Of a stretch of DNA of 64,000 bases, positions 35,532 through 45,409 are shown piece by piece. The notes beneath the pieces are model-generated. The model saw only the letters and a list, made by a program, of their open reading frames with translations. It had not been told where the DNA came from and made no database searches. The stretch's first letter is position 1. Each line of letters opens with the position of its first letter. The position numbers and the translations under genes are program-made. Origin of the DNA: Hydrococcus rivularis NIES-593 (GTDB taxonomy: Bacteria > Cyanobacteriota > Cyanobacteriia > Cyanobacteriales > Microcystaceae); assembly GCF_001904635.1 (NCBI RefSeq), contig NZ_MRCB01000019.1, positions 1-64,000 of the forward strand, read 5' to 3'.

Positions 35532-38504
35532 CTATGGCTTTTCGCTCTGAAGTTGGTGGGCAACTGCTGCTAGCTTGTTGAAGGACTCGACTACTGCCAT
35601 TGATTGCTCCGAGGTTCGGCTGGCAAGATTGGCAACATTGAGAACCGATTGGCTTGCCGAGGCGGAGGTTTGTGCTTGGCGATCGGCAGCTTGGACGATC
35701 TCCGCTACTAGCGCGTTCATTCGTTCGCTGACGGTGGCAATTTGCTGAAGCGCTTTTTGAGTTTCGCTAACTACCTGACTTTCTGCGATCGCCCTGTCAT
35801 GTCCGGTTCCGATCGCGGCAGCCACTTGTCGGGTTTGTGCTTGGATCTCCTCGACCAAAGGAGCGATCGCGGCAATATCGGCGTCCAACTGCCGCGCCAA
35901 AGCCAGCACTTTTTCGCCGATTGTCGCGAATTCTTTGCCTGCCTCTCCGGTTCTCGCCGCTTCCAGGGCTGCATTCATTGCCTGAAGCTTCATCTGCGAT
36001 GCTACCTGAGAGAGCATATCGACGATCTCGGCAAGCTTGCGAGAGGGTCGATCGAGACGCTTGACTTGCTCGGTTGCTGCCAATGCCGTTTCTTGAATGG
36101 CAGCCATCCCTTTAACGATACGACCCATCGCCCGTTGGGAAAACTGGACGATTTGAGCGACCTGCTGCTTGTGCATGTCTACTTGTTGGGCGCTGGCGCT
36201 CGTGGTTTGGGCTAAATTGTTGACTTCTTTAATCTGATTGTAGGCAGCCGTCACCGATTCCATCTGACTCATCGCTTCGGTCGAGAGGGTTTCGACGGCA
36301 GTCTGGCTATTTCTGAGCAGTTCGGCAACTTGAGCCAGAAGCACTTCTTTTTGTTGGCGCTGTTGGTAAGCCAATCCTTCGGCTTGGTGGTAAGCTTGCT
36401 CTACCTGAGAAAGCAGCCGTGCGTGGTCGAGGGCCAATCCGACCTGTAGGGCTAGCTGGGCAACGAGATCGATCTCGGCTTGCTGCCAGGTGCGGTAGCT
36501 AGAGCACTGATGGGCGATTAGCAACCCGAATAACTGATTGTCTCTAATAATCGGAGCTACTAAATTCGCCTTGATTTCTAACCGTTCCATTAACTGCAAG
36601 TGTTCGGGATGAAACCCCGCCTCGAAGACGTTGCTAGTGGGAACGACGCGACCCCTTAGATAAGCTTGACGCAACTGTTCGGGAATGCAAGGGTCTTCAA
36701 TTCGATGTTCTAGGGCATGTATCCAGCCGGATAGCACGGATTCGGCGGCAATATAGCCGCTCCAGTCGGAGTTGAAGCGATAAACGACCGCGCGATCGGC
36801 TCTAATGGCTTTACGGATTTCTTCTACCGTAGTGTTGAGAATGCTTTCTTCGTTGAGCGATTCCCGAATGCGGCGGGAAAGGTAGGCTAATAACTCGGTT
36901 CGTACCGCTTCGGCATCCATGCGCTGGAGGAGTCTGGCTTGGTCGAGGGCAAAACCGACTTGCATCGCTATCTGGGTAAAGAAATCGATTTCTGACTGCT
37001 GCCAGTTGCGCGGGGCAGAGCATTGATGGGCGATGAGCAACCCGAATAATCGCCCGTCTTTGAGAATAGGGGCAACTAAATTGGCTTTGACCGCAAACGG
37101 TTCGAGTTGTTTGAGGTGACATTCGGTCAGGCCAGCCTGGTAAATATCCGGCGTTGCCTGTACCCGACCCGCTTGATATTGCTCGACATAGCCTTGGGCA
37201 AAGCAGGGGTCTTTGATGCGGGCGTGAATTGCCTTGGGCAATCCCGGTACTACCGATTCGGCGACTACGGTTCCGTACCATTCGTCGTCGAAACTGTAAA
37301 CGACGACGCGATCGCTTCTGATTGCCTTACGCACTTCGTCAACCGTCGTTTTGAGAATGTCTTCCTCGACTAAAGACTCGCGAATGCGGCGCGTGATTTC
37401 GATAAATAGCTGTGCGCGATCGAATTTCGTATCTAACTGTTCTAGCGTTTGCGTGTAGTCGAGGGCAAAACCGATTTGAGTTGCGATTTGAGCCAACAAA
37501 TCGATTTCGGCGGACTGCCAATAGCGAGGCGCAGAGCATTGATTGGCAATCAGTAAGGCAAACAGCCGATTCTTTTTAAGAATGGGAGCAATCAGATTTG
37601 CCTTGACCGCAAATCGCTCCAGCAGCCCGATATGACAATCGTTAAGACCTGCGTTATGAATATCGTCGATCGCCTTGACGCGACCGTTGCGATAGAGTTC
37701 GACATATTCCTCTAAACAGGCATCTGAGAGCGTCGCCCACAACATTTTCGGCCAGCCCGCCGCCACCGATTCTTCGACGATTACCCCCTCGACGTTAGAG
37801 TTAGCGTCGAAGCGAAAGATGGCTACGCGGTCGGTTCTGAGGGATTGACGCACTTCTTCGACGGCAAATCTGAGGACTTCTTCTTGAGAGCGCGCTTCCC
37901 GCAGGCGACGAGTAATTTTCATCAAAATTTGAAAGCGTTCGGCTTCGGCTTCTTGTTTCCAAAGTAGGTCTGGCAGTTGTTCGTCGAGCAAGCTGAGGTT
38001 TGTTTTCAAAGCCACTAATTCATCTTTGCCCGCTACGCGATCGCGAATTCTCGTGTCTTCTCGCCGCAGTCGATTGACCAATTGATTTGAGGTTTCGGCG
38101 GCATTGAGAACTGGTCGCAAGGTTCGATTGGCGGCAATTGCTGCGATCGCGCCAGCAATCGCGGCGGTGGCTGCCGTTCCCAATCCCAGGAGGGACAGTT
38201 GGTTCTGGAGTGCGAGTTTTTCTGCGAGCAATCCGGCTTGCTCTAGCTCCTTCTGGAACGATTGATTGCCGATATAAGTAGCCGTCCCCACGATGAGCGG
38301 AGGGATCGTGCCGATGGCGATCGCGATCGCTAATACTTTCGATTTCAGACTCTGCTCGCGTTGCCCGCTCTGCTGCCGCCTCGGTTCTGCTTGCCGCTGA
38401 GGCGCTCCTAATTCGGGACGAGGAGGAAGATTGTCGATTCTCTGGGCAGAATCGGGAGGATTGTCTGGATTTTTACTAGACTTTGGGGACGGAGACTGGG
38501 ACAT
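35532..38504 (-). CDS. methyl-accepting protein with three GAF domains, probable cyanobacteriochrome (PixJ-like)
   Basis: 990 residues: Pro/Gln-rich N-terminus, membrane segments about 55-78 and 103-125, a HAMP-like stretch to about 185, then GAF1 (~207-350), GAF2 (~380-520), GAF3 (~550-690) and a methyl-accepting domain whose hairpin (NAALEAARTGEAGKEFA) is at 844-860. GAF2 has both chromophore cysteines of DXCF-type cyanobacteriochromes: D432-P-C434-F and C462-H463. GAF1 has D261-A-C263-L and C290-H291. GAF3 has D604-P-C606-I, but the canonical Cys is Glu634 before His635. The layout resembles phototaxis receptor PixJ/TaxD1. Light sensing is inferred from motifs. Confidence 0.78.
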   Translation of the reverse strand: MSQSPSPKSSKNPDNPPDSAQRIDNLPPRPELGAPQRQAEPRRQQSGQREQSLKSKVLAIAIAIGTIPPLIVGTATYIGNQSFQKELEQAGLLAEKLALQNQLSLLGLGTAATAAIAGAIAAIAANRTLRPVLNAAETSNQLVNRLRREDTRIRDRVAGKDELVALKTNLSLLDEQLPDLLWKQEAEAERFQILMKITRRLREARSQEEVLRFAVEEVRQSLRTDRVAIFRFDANSNVEGVIVEESVAAGWPKMLWATLSDACLEEYVELYRNGRVKAIDDIHNAGLNDCHIGLLERFAVKANLIAPILKKNRLFALLIANQCSAPRYWQSAEIDLLAQIATQIGFALDYTQTLEQLDTKFDRAQLFIEITRRIRESLVEEDILKTTVDEVRKAIRSDRVVVYSFDDEWYGTVVAESVVPGLPKAIHARIKDPCFAQGYVEQYQAGRVQATPDIYQAGLTECHLKQLEPFAVKANLVAPILKDGRLFGLLIAHQCSAPRNWQQSEIDFFTQIAMQVGFALDQARLLQRMDAEAVRTELLAYLSRRIRESLNEESILNTTVEEIRKAIRADRAVVYRFNSDWSGYIAAESVLSGWIHALEHRIEDPCIPEQLRQAYLRGRVVPTSNVFEAGFHPEHLQLMERLEIKANLVAPIIRDNQLFGLLIAHQCSSYRTWQQAEIDLVAQLALQVGLALDHARLLSQVEQAYHQAEGLAYQQRQQKEVLLAQVAELLRNSQTAVETLSTEAMSQMESVTAAYNQIKEVNNLAQTTSASAQQVDMHKQQVAQIVQFSQRAMGRIVKGMAAIQETALAATEQVKRLDRPSRKLAEIVDMLSQVASQMKLQAMNAALEAARTGEAGKEFATIGEKVLALARQLDADIAAIAPLVEEIQAQTRQVAAAIGTGHDRAIAESQVVSETQKALQQIATVSERMNALVAEIVQAADRQAQTSASASQSVLNVANLASRTSEQSMAVVESFNKLAAVAHQLQSEKP

Positions 38505-38558
38505 AAATCGAACCTCGCTTGGAGCAGTTGACTAAAATTTCTTTTTTTGCCCGCACTT

Positions 38559-40175
38559 CTAGGATAAAATCCTATCTACTAACCGATGAAGATTTTTGCC
38601 TATTTCTTTTTGGCGATCGTCGGAAGATGGCTCGCTCTGGCAATTACATTCATCCATTCTCCCCACCAAAGACACAAACCCCAGTCGCCACCAACCGCAA
38701 ACCCCTCGCGCTACCCCCGCCCGATTGAAAACGTCAACGAAACAAGCTGGCAGATGTCCTGGGACTGCCGATCGTTCGAAGGTTAACTCATGATAATTCA
38801 ACCATTTTCCTTTTGCGTACCAGCCGACGCGATCGCCAAAAGCTCTCCAAATCTCGTAATCGAACTCACTGGTTCCCCCCAATTGCTGATAAATTTGCTT
38901 CTGGGAGCTAAAACCAAAGCGTCCGTTGCTATAATCCTGCCAGATGCGATCGATCGTATATAAATCCGTGCAGGGAAATTGTTCGATCGCGTTGAGATTC
39001 AAACATCCCTCCTGTTCGCGACGGGCGACTCGCAGCATCAAATTCCAGGTTTCGCGATCTGCCTCTCCATAGTTCCCTGTCGCTAGTAGCGATCGCAGTT
39101 GGCTGTAATCAACCGTCATGGGTACAGCGCGTCGGGGGTCTCTTAGTTGGGGGAATTGCTGGCGTGGGTTTTCCGACCCATCATCACTAGCGTTGGATTG
39201 TTCTTCTTTGAAGCAAGTGGTATTTGGAAGGACGGAAACGGTAGGAGTCAGATTTTTTTTGTCTGTTAGCGTTATCGTTGGCGTTAAAGTCAAGGCTTGC
39301 AGGACTTCTGCGGCAGACTGAAAGCGATCGCTCGCTTCCCACTGCAACATTTTGTTTAGGATAGCTTCTAACTGGGCACTCACCGAAATGCCCCGCTCTT
39401 GCCAGTTAAACTGCTGGCGCTCGACATCAAAAAGCGGGTCGCCCTCCTCATCGGTTGGGAAGCATCCGGTTAGCAATCGAATGCAAGTCATAGCTAAACT
39501 ATAGAGGTCGCTGGCAGGAGAAACGCTTCCTCGCATTTGTTCGGGGGCGGCATATCCTGGCGTTCCAGTAATCGGACTTTTCCCAATAGGGAAGTCAGCA
39601 CTTAGCTGTTGAGAACCGCCAAAATCGATTAATACCAGAGACCTCTGCGATCGCCGGATAATATTACTCGGTTTGATATCTCGGTGAATGATCTGTCGTT
39701 CGTGAATATATTGAAGAACTGGTAGCAACTCGACGAGAACTTGCCGCACTTTTTGTTCGCTAAAAGCTCCGCTTTCTTTAGCTTCTCTATACAAATCAAG
39801 CCCTTCGATAAATTCCTGGACGATATACAATCGTCCCTCCTGCTCTGTAAAAGCCAGTAGTTCTGGAATCTGAGCGTGTTGACCCAATTTTTTGAGGATT
39901 TCTGCCTCTTGCCGAAACAAAGTTAAAGATTTCTGGTAAGCTTTGCTGCTTTGGGGAAGCGGATAAAACTGCTTGATAACGCAGGGATTGTCCAACAAAT
40001 GTTCGTCCACTGCTGCAAACGTTCGAGCAAATCCCCCAGATCCAATTTGGCGAACGGCTCGATATCGAGCCGCCAATAGCAAGTTTGCACCGCATCGCTG
40101 ACAGTTCGTACTGTTGTATGGATGATGATAGAGGCAATTAGGATTCATGCACTGGCTGGTTTTCAAGGCAGTCAT
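38559..40175 (-). CDS. Ser/Thr protein kinase with C-terminal GUN4 domain
   Basis: 538 residues. An N-terminal zinc ribbon (C9, C14, C25, C28) precedes a Hanks-type kinase with glycine loop GSGGFA, Lys68, HRDIKPSN (164-171) and DFGG (184-187). A GUN4 domain spans about 355-478 (YSQLRSLLATGNYGEADRET...GHLP). GUN4 binds porphyrins and bilins and activates Mg-chelatase in its stand-alone form; the kinase fusions are uncharacterised. It is the first of three genes on this strand, 54 bases before the GAF-rich receptor. The final 60 residues are of low similarity to anything I recognise. Confidence 0.85.
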   Translation of the reverse strand: MTALKTSQCMNPNCLYHHPYNSTNCQRCGANLLLAARYRAVRQIGSGGFARTFAAVDEHLLDNPCVIKQFYPLPQSSKAYQKSLTLFRQEAEILKKLGQHAQIPELLAFTEQEGRLYIVQEFIEGLDLYREAKESGAFSEQKVRQVLVELLPVLQYIHERQIIHRDIKPSNIIRRSQRSLVLIDFGGSQQLSADFPIGKSPITGTPGYAAPEQMRGSVSPASDLYSLAMTCIRLLTGCFPTDEEGDPLFDVERQQFNWQERGISVSAQLEAILNKMLQWEASDRFQSAAEVLQALTLTPTITLTDKKNLTPTVSVLPNTTCFKEEQSNASDDGSENPRQQFPQLRDPRRAVPMTVDYSQLRSLLATGNYGEADRETWNLMLRVARREQEGCLNLNAIEQFPCTDLYTIDRIWQDYSNGRFGFSSQKQIYQQLGGTSEFDYEIWRAFGDRVGWYAKGKWLNYHELTFERSAVPGHLPACFVDVFNRAGVARGVCGWWRLGFVSLVGRMDECNCQSEPSSDDRQKEIGKNLHRLVDRILS

Positions 40176-40503
40176 CCTCTTGCTTTTTTAATAAATGATG
40201 GAAGTTTGACACAATTAGAGATGTCGATAGCCAGTTATTTATTTACAATTGAAATCTGTTTGACGAGATAAAGTTAAAGACTTAACCGATACACAACGAG
40301 TAACAAGCTTGCGAAAAGCTTATCCTTAGAAGGCATTTTACAGCAAACAAAAGCTAACGTTGAAAAACTCTAAAATCAATTCCCCCTTTCTCTCAAAGTA
40401 GCGGTTTAATAGAATTTAAGTCATGTTATCTTTATACAGCTATATTTTGTTTGGGAAAGTAACAATTAGTTTTACAAAATTCATTACTTCTGTGTGAAAA
40501 ACA

Positions 40504-41811
40504 ATGCCCCAACCCAGCAACCCTTTTCAATTTTCTCAACCCGAACCCGTTCCGGCTCAGACGGATTGGTCAGTCAGCAATTTCGAGCAAGCCTTTCGGC
40601 TGATCGACTCGCTCATTCCTAAAGCAGCTTGCCTTTACCATCAGTTTTTACCGCTATCGCTAGTCGAGAAGCATCTGACTCTGGGGATGGTAAACTTGAA
40701 AGATGCGGCAGCGCTCGATTACGTCCGGTCCCTTTTATCTTCCGGCGACTATTGTCTAAAAATTCAGCCCATAGATTCTAAAACGCTGCAACTCATTCTT
40801 TCTGCTCATTCAAACTCTCTGCAAGCAGCTCCTTCAGACCTCCAAGACGCGAAGTTGACGCAACAACAGATTCCCCAACTTCCAACTAATTTCAATGCCC
40901 AGCCAACGCTAATTCATGACGCGATCGCGTTGGAACGACCAAATGCCGACTCCGCAACTCATTTCAACAATCACTCGGCACTAATTAACGAGCGAGCGAC
41001 GCTAATCGTTGATAACCCAGAAGACCTATCGCCCAGCTTGGCAGACAGTGCTTCCGATGCTTTCCCTCCCCCTCCATCTGCTACTAACTTTAACGAACAA
41101 CCGACTCTAATTGTCGATGGTCTAGATGAGCTACCCCCAGAGCTAGCAGAGAGGATGTTCGGTTCGGCTTCGCCCCAAAACGCTAATTCGCCAGCGGAAA
41201 AGCTATCCGATGTCGCTTCCCAACCGCTATTGGAAGTACAAACCTACTCGACGTCGCAATCTCTTGACTTTCTGGCGAAATTGTCGCCCCAAAAGCTATG
41301 GCAAGAATTATTGACTCGAGTGCTCAGCGAAGGGATCGGGCGACTCTATTTTGAACGACATCCCCATCACGGACGCATTTTTTGGAGTAAAAATGGCGTT
41401 TTGCAGTTGTCTTTGGAAAAAGTAACGCCATCGGTTTTCCAGGGCACGATCGACGAGTTTAAGCGATTGCTCAAGCTACCCGCTACGCCGCTTCAACAAG
41501 CGAGAAAAGGAGAACTAGAACGATACTATCGGCAAGAACGTTTGTTACTGCGCTGGCAGGTCATACCGGGTAAATACGGGGAGGAAGGAACGCTGCAAGT
41601 GTTGCGAGGCAAAGCATCGGAGTTGTATCAACAGCGGCAAATGGATGAATTAGGACAGCAAGCCTTGCGATTGGCTGAAAGCTTGGAGAGAAAATTAAGA
41701 CAAATTCAAGCGATGTCTAAAATTAATCCTACTCGACTAGAGATGCTTCCTTCTCTGCGCCAGATCCACGAAAAAATCCATCGATCTTTAAAAGATTTAG
41801 AGAAATATTAG
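40504..41811 (+). CDS. PilB-like protein lacking the ATPase domain
   Basis: 435 residues. Residues 27-100 (FRLIDSLIPKAACLYHQFLPLSL...ALDYVRSLL) resemble the N-terminal domain of cyanobacterial PilB. Residues 258-375 resemble the second N-domain (LYFERHPHHGRIFWSKNGVL...IPGKYGEEGTLQVLRG versus the DIHIEP...PTKYGE pattern). There is no Walker A or B, so it is not an assembly ATPase. Between them, NFNxxPTLI-type words repeat at 129-137, 153-160 and 195-203. A C-terminal coiled coil is likely. It is divergent from the GUN4-kinase/receptor genes. Assignment is by eye and tentative. Confidence 0.5.
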   Translation: MPQPSNPFQFSQPEPVPAQTDWSVSNFEQAFRLIDSLIPKAACLYHQFLPLSLVEKHLTLGMVNLKDAAALDYVRSLLSSGDYCLKIQPIDSKTLQLILSAHSNSLQAAPSDLQDAKLTQQQIPQLPTNFNAQPTLIHDAIALERPNADSATHFNNHSALINERATLIVDNPEDLSPSLADSASDAFPPPPSATNFNEQPTLIVDGLDELPPELAERMFGSASPQNANSPAEKLSDVASQPLLEVQTYSTSQSLDFLAKLSPQKLWQELLTRVLSEGIGRLYFERHPHHGRIFWSKNGVLQLSLEKVTPSVFQGTIDEFKRLLKLPATPLQQARKGELERYYRQERLLLRWQVIPGKYGEEGTLQVLRGKASELYQQRQMDELGQQALRLAESLERKLRQIQAMSKINPTRLEMLPSLRQIHEKIHRSLKDLEKY

Positions 41812-41903
41812 TTTTTCATGAGTGACAATTTATCTGTCGCGATCGCAATCTGTAGTTAGTTTTAAGAGAAAGTATCTACTCTCCCTTTCCATCAATCTTT
41901 TAA

Positions 41904-43085
41904 ATGTTAACCCATTCAAACTCTCAAGTTTTGCTCGATCTTCTCCTCGATCGCCTCTCTACCTCCAGCCAGCAACGCCTAACTTTTGCTGACTATATGG
42001 ACTTAGTTTTATACCATCCCCAGTATGGCTATTACTCCTCCGGGACAGTCGAGATTGGCGCTAGCGGAGATTTTTTTACTTCCTCTTCTTTAGGAGGAGA
42101 TTTTGGTGAGTTGCTCGCCAAGCAATTGGCTGAAATGTGGGAAATTTTAGGATGTCCCAACCCTTTTTTATTAGTAGAATTGGGTGCGGGATCGGGATTA
42201 TTAGCTTCAGATATTTTGTCCGAGCTACAACAAAATTATTTAGACTGCTTCAAGGTCATCGAATATATTATTATCGAACAGGCAAAAGGATTAATCGCTC
42301 GGCAACAAAATTTATTAAAGCCATGGCGCGATCGCGGTCTAAAACTCTTCTGGAAATCGTGGCAGGAGATTCCAGAAGATTCAATTGTTGGCTGTATTTT
42401 TAGTAACGAATTAGTCGATGCGCTGCCCTTCCATCAAATCGCGATCGCGCAAGGTCATTTAAAAGAAGTCTACGTCACTCATTCCCAAGGCAGATTGATA
42501 GAAACGATCGACGAAATTTCAACGCCCAAGCTGAGGGAATATTTTAACCTAGTCGGCGTTGACTTGCCCTCTGATTCATATCCAGAGGGCTATAGAACAG
42601 AAGTCAATCTAGCGGCTCTAGACTGGTTGAAAACAGTGTCTGACAAGTTAAAGCGCGGCTATCTTTTGACCATCGATTATGGCTATAGCGCTCGACGTTA
42701 CTATAATCCCCAACGGTATCGAGGCACTTTGCAATGTTACTACCAGCATCGCCGTCACGACGATCCCTACATAAATATCGGCTATCAGGATATTACCGCC
42801 CATGTAGACTTTAGCGCTCTAGAACGTCAGGGACAATTGTGCGGGTTGTCCAAGATCGGATTCACGCAACAGGGAATGTTTTTAATGGCATTGGGATTGG
42901 GCGATCGCCTACGGGAGCTGTCTAGCGGAAAATACAATGTCGAGCAAATTATCAAGCGTCGCGACGCACTGCATCAGTTAATCGATCCGGCTGGGTTGGG
43001 AGGATTTGGCGTGTTGATTCAAGAGAAAGGCTTGACAGAACAAGAAAGAGCGCGACCTCTCAAGGGGCTGATGCAACCCGAATAG
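41904..43085 (+). CDS. MidA/NDUFAF7-type SAM-dependent methyltransferase
   Basis: 393 residues. Motif I is VELGAGSGLLASDIL and the family pattern FSNELVDALPFH and RGYLLTIDYGYSARRYY are present. The mitochondrial relative NDUFAF7 methylates an arginine of a complex I subunit; the cyanobacterial protein may act on NDH-1 or another target, which is not established. It precedes the plsX-fabH-fabD genes on the same strand with a 164-base gap. Confidence 0.8.
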   Translation: MLTHSNSQVLLDLLLDRLSTSSQQRLTFADYMDLVLYHPQYGYYSSGTVEIGASGDFFTSSSLGGDFGELLAKQLAEMWEILGCPNPFLLVELGAGSGLLASDILSELQQNYLDCFKVIEYIIIEQAKGLIARQQNLLKPWRDRGLKLFWKSWQEIPEDSIVGCIFSNELVDALPFHQIAIAQGHLKEVYVTHSQGRLIETIDEISTPKLREYFNLVGVDLPSDSYPEGYRTEVNLAALDWLKTVSDKLKRGYLLTIDYGYSARRYYNPQRYRGTLQCYYQHRRHDDPYINIGYQDITAHVDFSALERQGQLCGLSKIGFTQQGMFLMALGLGDRLRELSSGKYNVEQIIKRRDALHQLIDPAGLGGFGVLIQEKGLTEQERARPLKGLMQPE

Positions 43086-43249
43086 TTTTAAATTAATGGC
43101 TACTTGACGACTTTAAATTAACAGAAATTAGGCGCAAAAGCAAGCAGCTAAGGCTAGAATAAACCAAAATTGCTACTAAAGTAGCAAAGTAGTCGCCGTT
43201 AAGTCGAACTCCAATGATACAATCTTTAAGGCTTCTATAACTTCGATCG

Positions 43250-44320
43250 ATGGCATCAACTCGCGCAAGAATTGCAGTAGACGCTATGGGAGGGGATTAC
43301 GCTCCTCAGGAAATCGTCGCTGGAGCAATTAGAGCCGCCGCAGAATTAGATGTAGAAATTCTGCTGGTAGGCGAACCAGAGCGGCTCGAATCCTCCCTCA
43401 AGCAACATACCACCACTAGCAATATCAATATCGAAATCGTTCCTGCTAAAGGTGTAGTCGGCATGCACGAAGAACCGGTAGTGGGAATTCGACGCAAACC
43501 CAATGCGTCGATTAACGTGGCGATGAATTTGGTTAAAGAAAAACGAGCCGATGCAGTCGTGTCGGCAGGGCATTCCGGTGCGGCTATGGCAGCGGCATCG
43601 CTGCGCTTGGGTCGTCTCAAAGGCATCGACCGTCCGGCGATCGGGGCAGTCTTTCCGACGATGCTGGCAGGAAAATCGGTCATCATCCTCGATGTTGGGG
43701 CTAACGTAGACAGCCGTCCCAAGTACTTAGAACAATTCGCCTTGATGGGGACGATTTATAGTAAGTACGTACTGGGTGTCGAAGAACCAAAAGTAGGCTT
43801 GCTCAATATTGGGGAAGAACCCTCAAAAGGCAACGATCTAGCTTTGCGAACTTATCAACTGCTAGAAACCAACGGACAAATCCCCTTTATCGGCAATGCT
43901 GAGGGGAGAGACGTCCTGTCGGGCCGCTTCGATGTAATCGTCTGCGACGGTTTTGTGGGCAATATTTTGCTCAAATTTGCCGAAGCCGTCGGGGAAATTA
44001 TGCTGCAAATCGTGCGAGAAGAGTTACCCCAAGGATTGCGGGGTCAGATCGGAACGGCAATTTTGAAGCCAAATTTACGGCGAATCAAGCAGCGCATCGA
44101 CCATGCCGAACACGGCGGCGCATTGTTGTTTGGGGTGGCTGGCGTTTGTATTATTAGCCACGGCAGTTCTCAAGCTCCCTCAATCTTTAATGCCATTCGC
44201 CTCGCTAAAGAAGCGAACGACCATCAAGTGCTCGATCGCATTCAGGGATATAAAGAAAGATCCACAAAAGACGGCGATCGAGTCTCAGAAACCTCACTCG
44301 GCGGGAACAGCGAGCAGTAA
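43250..44320 (+). CDS. plsX: phosphate acyltransferase PlsX
   Basis: 356 residues. Family landmarks are RIAVDAMGGDYAPQEIVAGA at the start, NASINVAMNLVKEKRADAVVSAGHSGA and LLNIGEEPSKGNDLA. It makes acyl-phosphate from acyl-ACP for the first step of phospholipid synthesis. The gene is first in the conserved plsX-fabH-fabD order, 87 bases before fabH. Confidence 0.93.
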   Translation: MASTRARIAVDAMGGDYAPQEIVAGAIRAAAELDVEILLVGEPERLESSLKQHTTTSNINIEIVPAKGVVGMHEEPVVGIRRKPNASINVAMNLVKEKRADAVVSAGHSGAAMAAASLRLGRLKGIDRPAIGAVFPTMLAGKSVIILDVGANVDSRPKYLEQFALMGTIYSKYVLGVEEPKVGLLNIGEEPSKGNDLALRTYQLLETNGQIPFIGNAEGRDVLSGRFDVIVCDGFVGNILLKFAEAVGEIMLQIVREELPQGLRGQIGTAILKPNLRRIKQRIDHAEHGGALLFGVAGVCIISHGSSQAPSIFNAIRLAKEANDHQVLDRIQGYKERSTKDGDRVSETSLGGNSEQ

Positions 44321-44407
44321 AGATTGTCATTCGTCGTTGGTCGATGGGAAGACAACCAAGGACAAATGGCAAACATCGCTGATAACTGAAAAAAAGGGAG
44401 AAAGGCA

Positions 44408-45409
44408 TTGAAAGCACAAGGGGCAGGCATCGCAATTGCCGGAAGCGGTTCGGCAACACCAGCACAGATTCTCGATAACCACGACCTCAGTCAAATGGTC
44501 GAAACGTCTGATGAATGGATTAGAAGCCGAACGGGAATAGGAAGGCGACACCTAGCTGCCGCTTCTAGCTCCCTGAGCGAACTTGCCGCTAAAGCGAGTC
44601 AAGGCGCGATCGCGATGGCAGGTCTTAGTGCCTGCGATCTCGATTTGATCGTCTTGGCGACTTCTACTCCCGACGATTTGTATGGAAGCGCTTGTCAAGT
44701 ACAAAGCTTGCTAGGAGCTACCAAAGCTGTTGCCTTCGATCTCACGGCTGCTTGTTCGGGTTTTGTCTTCGGTCTAATTACTGCCTCTCAATTCATTCGC
44801 ACGGGAGTTTATCACAACGTTCTCGTCATTGGGGCAGATGTCAATTCTCGCTGGCTCGATTGGTCGGATAGAAGCACCTGCGTTCTCTTTGGCGACGGCG
44901 CAGGAGCAGTGGTATGTCAAGCGATCGAAAATGGCGATCGCCTTTTGGGATTTGAAATGCATAGCGATGGCACTCAAAATGGCTCTCTCAATCTAGCTTA
45001 TCGAGGAGAGCCAAAAATTCTCAAAGAAGATATCGCGATCGCTTCCGGAACTTATCAACCAATTTCAATGAACGGTCGAGAAGTTTACCGCTTCGCCGTC
45101 GAAAAAGTCCCGGAAGTCATTGAAAAAGCGCTCTATCGCGCTAACCTCGCAGTTGAGGAGATAGATTGGCTCATTCTGCATCAAGCCAATCAACGAATCA
45201 TGGATGCCGTTGCTAGCCGTCTTAAAATTCCTAGCGAGAAAGTCATTAGCAATCTTGCCGAATATGGCAATACTTCTGCTGCTTCCATTCCCATCGCCCT
45301 CGACGAAGCAGTACGACAAGGAAAAATTCAACCGGGCGATACCATTGTCACTTCTGGTTTTGGCGCGGGACTGACCTGGGGAGCAGCGATTTTTCAATGG
45401 GGAAAATAA
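44408..45409 (+). CDS. fabH: 3-oxoacyl-ACP synthase III (FabH)
   Basis: 333 residues with the catalytic triad visible: Cys116 (DLTAACSGFVFG), His258 (LHQANQRI) and Asn288 (GNTSAASIP). It condenses acetyl-CoA with malonyl-ACP to start fatty-acid synthesis. The start is a TTG at 44408 with GGGAGAAAG upstream. Between plsX and fabD on the same strand. Confidence 0.92.
   Translation: MKAQGAGIAIAGSGSATPAQILDNHDLSQMVETSDEWIRSRTGIGRRHLAAASSSLSELAAKASQGAIAMAGLSACDLDLIVLATSTPDDLYGSACQVQSLLGATKAVAFDLTAACSGFVFGLITASQFIRTGVYHNVLVIGADVNSRWLDWSDRSTCVLFGDGAGAVVCQAIENGDRLLGFEMHSDGTQNGSLNLAYRGEPKILKEDIAIASGTYQPISMNGREVYRFAVEKVPEVIEKALYRANLAVEEIDWLILHQANQRIMDAVASRLKIPSEKVISNLAEYGNTSAASIPIALDEAVRQGKIQPGDTIVTSGFGAGLTWGAAIFQWGK

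Noticed and set aside
38559-38793. Possible frameshift at the C-terminus of the GUN4 kinase
   Set aside because: The tail after GHLP looks unusual, but none of the other frames gives a more convincing continuation, so no frameshift is claimed.
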